64,000 nucleotides of DNA, taken from NCBI RefSeq assembly GCF_015751905.1, contig NZ_JADOUF010000001.1:5208001-5272000 (forward strand), given 5' to 3'. This DNA is from Longispora fulva. GTDB taxonomy: Bacteria; Actinomycetota; Actinomycetes; Mycobacteriales; Micromonosporaceae. The position numbers were made by a program, and so were the translations under genes. Under the pieces are notes generated by a model. The model saw only the letters and a list, made by a program, of their open reading frames with translations. It made no database searches and was not told where the DNA came from. Positions 61,759 to 64,000 of the stretch are shown here, piece by piece (position 1 is the stretch's first letter; each line of letters begins with the position of its first letter).

Positions 61759-62328
61759 ATGATCCGCAAGACCCTCACCTCGCTCGCCCTGATCGGGGTC
61801 ACCGGCGCGGCGATCGCCGTCGCCAGCTTCGGCGGCGCGGCCTACGCCTCGCCCACCACCGAGGCGATCCCGGGCGTCGAGAACGCCTCGATCCTCGTAG
61901 CCTGCACGTCCAACGGCGCGGACGAGACCCACACCGGCGCCCAGATCCTGGCCCGGGGCAAGCTGTGGATCACGGAGAAGGTGCCGTACAGCCAGACCAA
62001 CTGCCACAAGAACGTCAACGGCACCTACCGCCAGGACTGCTCCGGCTTCGTCTCGATGGCCTGGGGCCTGAAGGACTCGCACTGGACCGGCAACATCCTC
62101 GACGTGTCGAAGAAGATCTCGAAGAGCAGCATGAAGCCGGGCGACGCGTTCTGGGTGCACAACTCCTCGCACCAGCACATGGGCCTGTTCGTGAAGTGGG
62201 TCGGCGCGGCCGGCGGCGCGGCGATCGTCTACGAGGAGAGCAGCTCCGGCACCAACGCCCACCAGAGCACGTGGAGCGCGAGCCGGGTCGCGGAGTTCAC
62301 CGCCCTGCGCTACAACCACTTCCACTAG
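61759..62328 (+). CDS. Secreted NlpC/P60-like hydrolase
   Basis: Protein of 189 aa. The signal peptide (TLTSLALIGVTGAAIAVASFGGAAYA) is cut near residue 31. The NlpC/P60-like core has YRQDCSGFVSMAWGL (nucleophile Cys), HMGLFVKW (His) and a third polar residue in the following strand. Peptidoglycan stem-peptide cleavage is likely. ATG at 61759 has GGAGG at 61749. Confidence 0.8.
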   Translation: MIRKTLTSLALIGVTGAAIAVASFGGAAYASPTTEAIPGVENASILVACTSNGADETHTGAQILARGKLWITEKVPYSQTNCHKNVNGTYRQDCSGFVSMAWGLKDSHWTGNILDVSKKISKSSMKPGDAFWVHNSSHQHMGLFVKWVGAAGGAAIVYEESSSGTNAHQSTWSASRVAEFTALRYNHFH

Positions 62329-62364
62329 CCGCACCCTCCGGCCACCCGGCCGGCGAAATCCCGT

Positions 62365-62392
62365 CGGCCGGCACTCCTCAGAGTGCCGGCCG
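62365..62392. terminator. Hairpin at the end of the LysR gene
   Basis: CGGCCGGCACTC and GAGTGCCGGCCG (12 bp) with a CTCA loop that contains the LysR stop, facing the convergent NlpC gene. Confidence 0.65.
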
Positions 62393-63286
62393 GCACTCGT
62401 CGGGGACCAGCAGCGCCGCACGCAGCGCGTCCGCCAGGGGATTCGGGGCCCGGCGCGGCGTCACCACCCCGATGTGCCGGACCGGACGCGGCTGCTCGAC
62501 GGCCAGCACCGCCACCTCGCCACCCGGCGGCAGCAGCGCGATCCACGGGATCAGCGCCACCCCCACCCCGGCGGCGACGAGCGACTGGGCGAAGAAGTAG
62601 TCGGTGGTGGCGGCCAGGATGTGTGGCTCGAAGCCGGCCAGGGCGGCGTACCCGTCGAGAATCGCCCGGGTTTTCGAGCAGCCCAGCACCCAGCGGTCCC
62701 CGGCCAGCTCCGTGAGGTGCGCGGACTCCCGCCCGGCCAGCGGGTGTCCGCGCGGCACGACGATCCACAGCGGATCGTCCTGGACCGGGGTCCAGGTCAG
62801 GCCGGAACGGTCCCCGGCGCGGACCGGCGGCGGGCCGCCGAAATGGTAGGACAACGCCAGGTCCGCCCGGCCCTCCCGCACCCACGGCAGCGCCACCTCC
62901 GGCTCCCCCTCCAGCACCGTCAGTTCCACGTCGGGGTGCGCGGCCACGAACCGGGTCAGCGCCGCCGGCAGCAGCTCGCGCCCGCCGCTGGTGAACGTGG
63001 CGACCGTCAGCGCCGCCCGCCCCGACGCGAGCCGGTCGATCTGTTCCTGCGCGTGGCTCAGCTCGGCCGTGATCGCGTCGGCGGCCTCGACGAGCAGTCG
63101 GCCCGGGGCGGTGAGCACCACGCCCCGGGTGCTGCGCTCGACGACCCGGGCACCCAGGGTGCGTTCGAGGGCCGCGATCTGCTGGGACACCGCCGACGGG
63201 GTGAACAGCAGCGCCTCCGCCGCCCGGCTGAAGCTGCCGTGCCGGGCGACCTCGCGCAGCACCCGGAGCCGCTGGACGTCGATCAT
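62378..63286 (-). CDS. LysR-family regulator
   Basis: Protein of 302 aa. Helix-turn-helix LREVARHGSFSRAAEALLFTPSAVSQQIAALERTLGARVVERSTRG, then the substrate-binding domain (ALTVATFTSGGRELLPAAL ...). ATG at 63286. It is divergent from the epimerase-like gene and likely controls it. Confidence 0.92.
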   Translation of the reverse strand: MIDVQRLRVLREVARHGSFSRAAEALLFTPSAVSQQIAALERTLGARVVERSTRGVVLTAPGRLLVEAADAITAELSHAQEQIDRLASGRAALTVATFTSGGRELLPAALTRFVAAHPDVELTVLEGEPEVALPWVREGRADLALSYHFGGPPPVRAGDRSGLTWTPVQDDPLWIVVPRGHPLAGRESAHLTELAGDRWVLGCSKTRAILDGYAALAGFEPHILAATTDYFFAQSLVAAGVGVALIPWIALLPPGGEVAVLAVEQPRPVRHIGVVTPRRAPNPLADALRAALLVPDECRPAL

Positions 63287-63305
63287 CAGTACCCCTAACA
63301 GCTGG

Positions 63306-63330
63306 TTAAGCAGATCACCACTTCTGCTAA
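63306..63330. promoter_or_regulatory. LysR-type operator between divergent genes
   Basis: TTAAGCAGA and TCTGCTAA form an imperfect inverted repeat 63306-63330, AT-rich, in the 71-base gap between LysR and the epimerase-like gene; it fits the T-N11-A layout. Confidence 0.4.
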
Positions 63331-63357
63331 TCACCCTAGCGGGGCAGGCTGACCGGC

Positions 63358-64000
63358 ATGGACATCCTCGTGATCGGCGGCAGCCGGTACTTCGGCAGAC
63401 TCCTCGTCGACCAGCTCGTCGCGTCCGGCGCGCGCGTCACGCTCCTCAACCGGGGCTCGACCCCGCCCCCGCCGGGCGTCGAACACGTCCGCGCCGACCG
63501 CGACGACGAGGCCGGGCTGGTCGCCGCCCTGGCTGGCCGGACGTTCGACGTCGTCGTCGACCAGGTCTGCTACACCCCGCGGCAGGCGGCGATCGCACGC
63601 CGGGTCTTCACCGGCCGCTACGTGATGACCTCGACCATCGAGGTGTACGACCGGGCCACGGCCACCGCCCCGCTCCCTGAGAGCGCGTTCGACGCGGCGA
63701 CGTGGCCGGTCGATCTGACCCTGCCGTGGGAGGACCCGGCGTTCCGCGAGGCCCACTACGCCGAGGGCAAGCGCCAGGCGGAGGCGGTGTTCGCCCGGGA
63801 CCCGGCGTTCCCGTTCGTCGCGGTCCGCACCGCGCACGTCCTCGGCGGCGCCGACTTCACCGGCCGGCTCGCGCACTACACCGACCGGGCCCGGACCGGC
63901 GAACCGGTCGTCGTGCACCGCGATCCGCACCCGTCCTCGTTCACCCGCCCGGAGGAGATCGCCGATTTCCTGTCCTTCGCGGCCACCGCCGACTTCCTCG
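63358..64000 (+). CDS. NAD-dependent epimerase/dehydratase-like protein (partial)
   Basis: ATG at 63358; open to the window end, 214 residues visible. The Rossmann start is MDILVIGGSRYFGRLLVDQLVASGARVTLLNRG with a GxxxxG variant; EVYDRATATAPLPE and HYAEGKRQAEAVF carry the Tyr-x3-Lys-like motif of extended SDRs. Substrate unknown. Confidence 0.8.
   Translation, partial: MDILVIGGSRYFGRLLVDQLVASGARVTLLNRGSTPPPPGVEHVRADRDDEAGLVAALAGRTFDVVVDQVCYTPRQAAIARRVFTGRYVMTSTIEVYDRATATAPLPESAFDAATWPVDLTLPWEDPAFREAHYAEGKRQAEAVFARDPAFPFVAVRTAHVLGGADFTGRLAHYTDRARTGEPVVVHRDPHPSSFTRPEEIADFLSFAATADFL

Overview
High-GC (roughly 70%) actinobacterial chromosome segment with many GTG starts, few U-tract terminators and an hrcA-dnaJ operon under a CIRCE element. 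The gene order (rpsT, lepA, hemW, hrcA, dnaJ, rsmE, phoH, ybeY, corC, cytidine-deaminase-like, era ... recO, uppS ... zur, znuB, znuC) is the usual actinobacterial housekeeping block. Protein content (DUF6879, DUF5753/Scr1-type regulators, an AfsR-like SARP, DUF4870 and DUF3105 proteins) fits the Micromonosporaceae or a near relative. The family is inferred from remembered protein resemblance, not from a search.

Layout. 1-2.4 kb: zinc uptake (znuA end, znuC, znuB, zur). 2.4-4.7 kb: amino-acid permease, NTF2-like and membrane proteins. 4.8-7.8 kb: TPP riboswitch and the ykoEDC thiamine-precursor ECF transporter. 7.9-12 kb: class A penicillin-binding protein, uppS, recO. 12-16.8 kb: an accessory insertion between recO and era, holding regulatory cassette A, an NTF2-like protein, a GNAT, an HNH endonuclease with a leader peptide and attenuator, and a methyltransferase. 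17-36.6 kb: housekeeping block. 36.6-42.4 kb: DUF3105 protein, tRNA-Arg(CCG), then a decayed integration site (frameshifted integrase, esterase, frameshifted XRE gene, NTF2-like remnant, orphan genes). 42.4-52.7 kb: stress/regulatory and metabolic genes with several divergent regulator-target pairs. 52.7-55.2 kb: a second copy of the cassette (B), bounded by a 38-bp direct repeat of the end of a lysR gene. 55.5-57.7 kb: MmyB-like XRE regulator opposite an NTF2-like/oxidoreductase operon. 57.8-62.3 kb: a SARP flanked by two secreted peptidoglycan hydrolase genes that both carry 11-bp-spaced repeats upstream. 62.4-64 kb: LysR and a partial epimerase-like gene.

The strongest candidates for something undescribed are: (1) the two paralogous three-gene cassettes A (12568-14214) and B (54427-52796), each made of a roughly 70-aa protein, a DUF6879 protein and a DUF5753 XRE regulator, with related sequence in their divergent promoter regions, B lying between direct repeats; (2) the 29-codon leader ORF plus U-tract terminator ahead of the HNH endonuclease; (3) the SARP with its two cell-wall hydrolase neighbours as a predicted local regulon.
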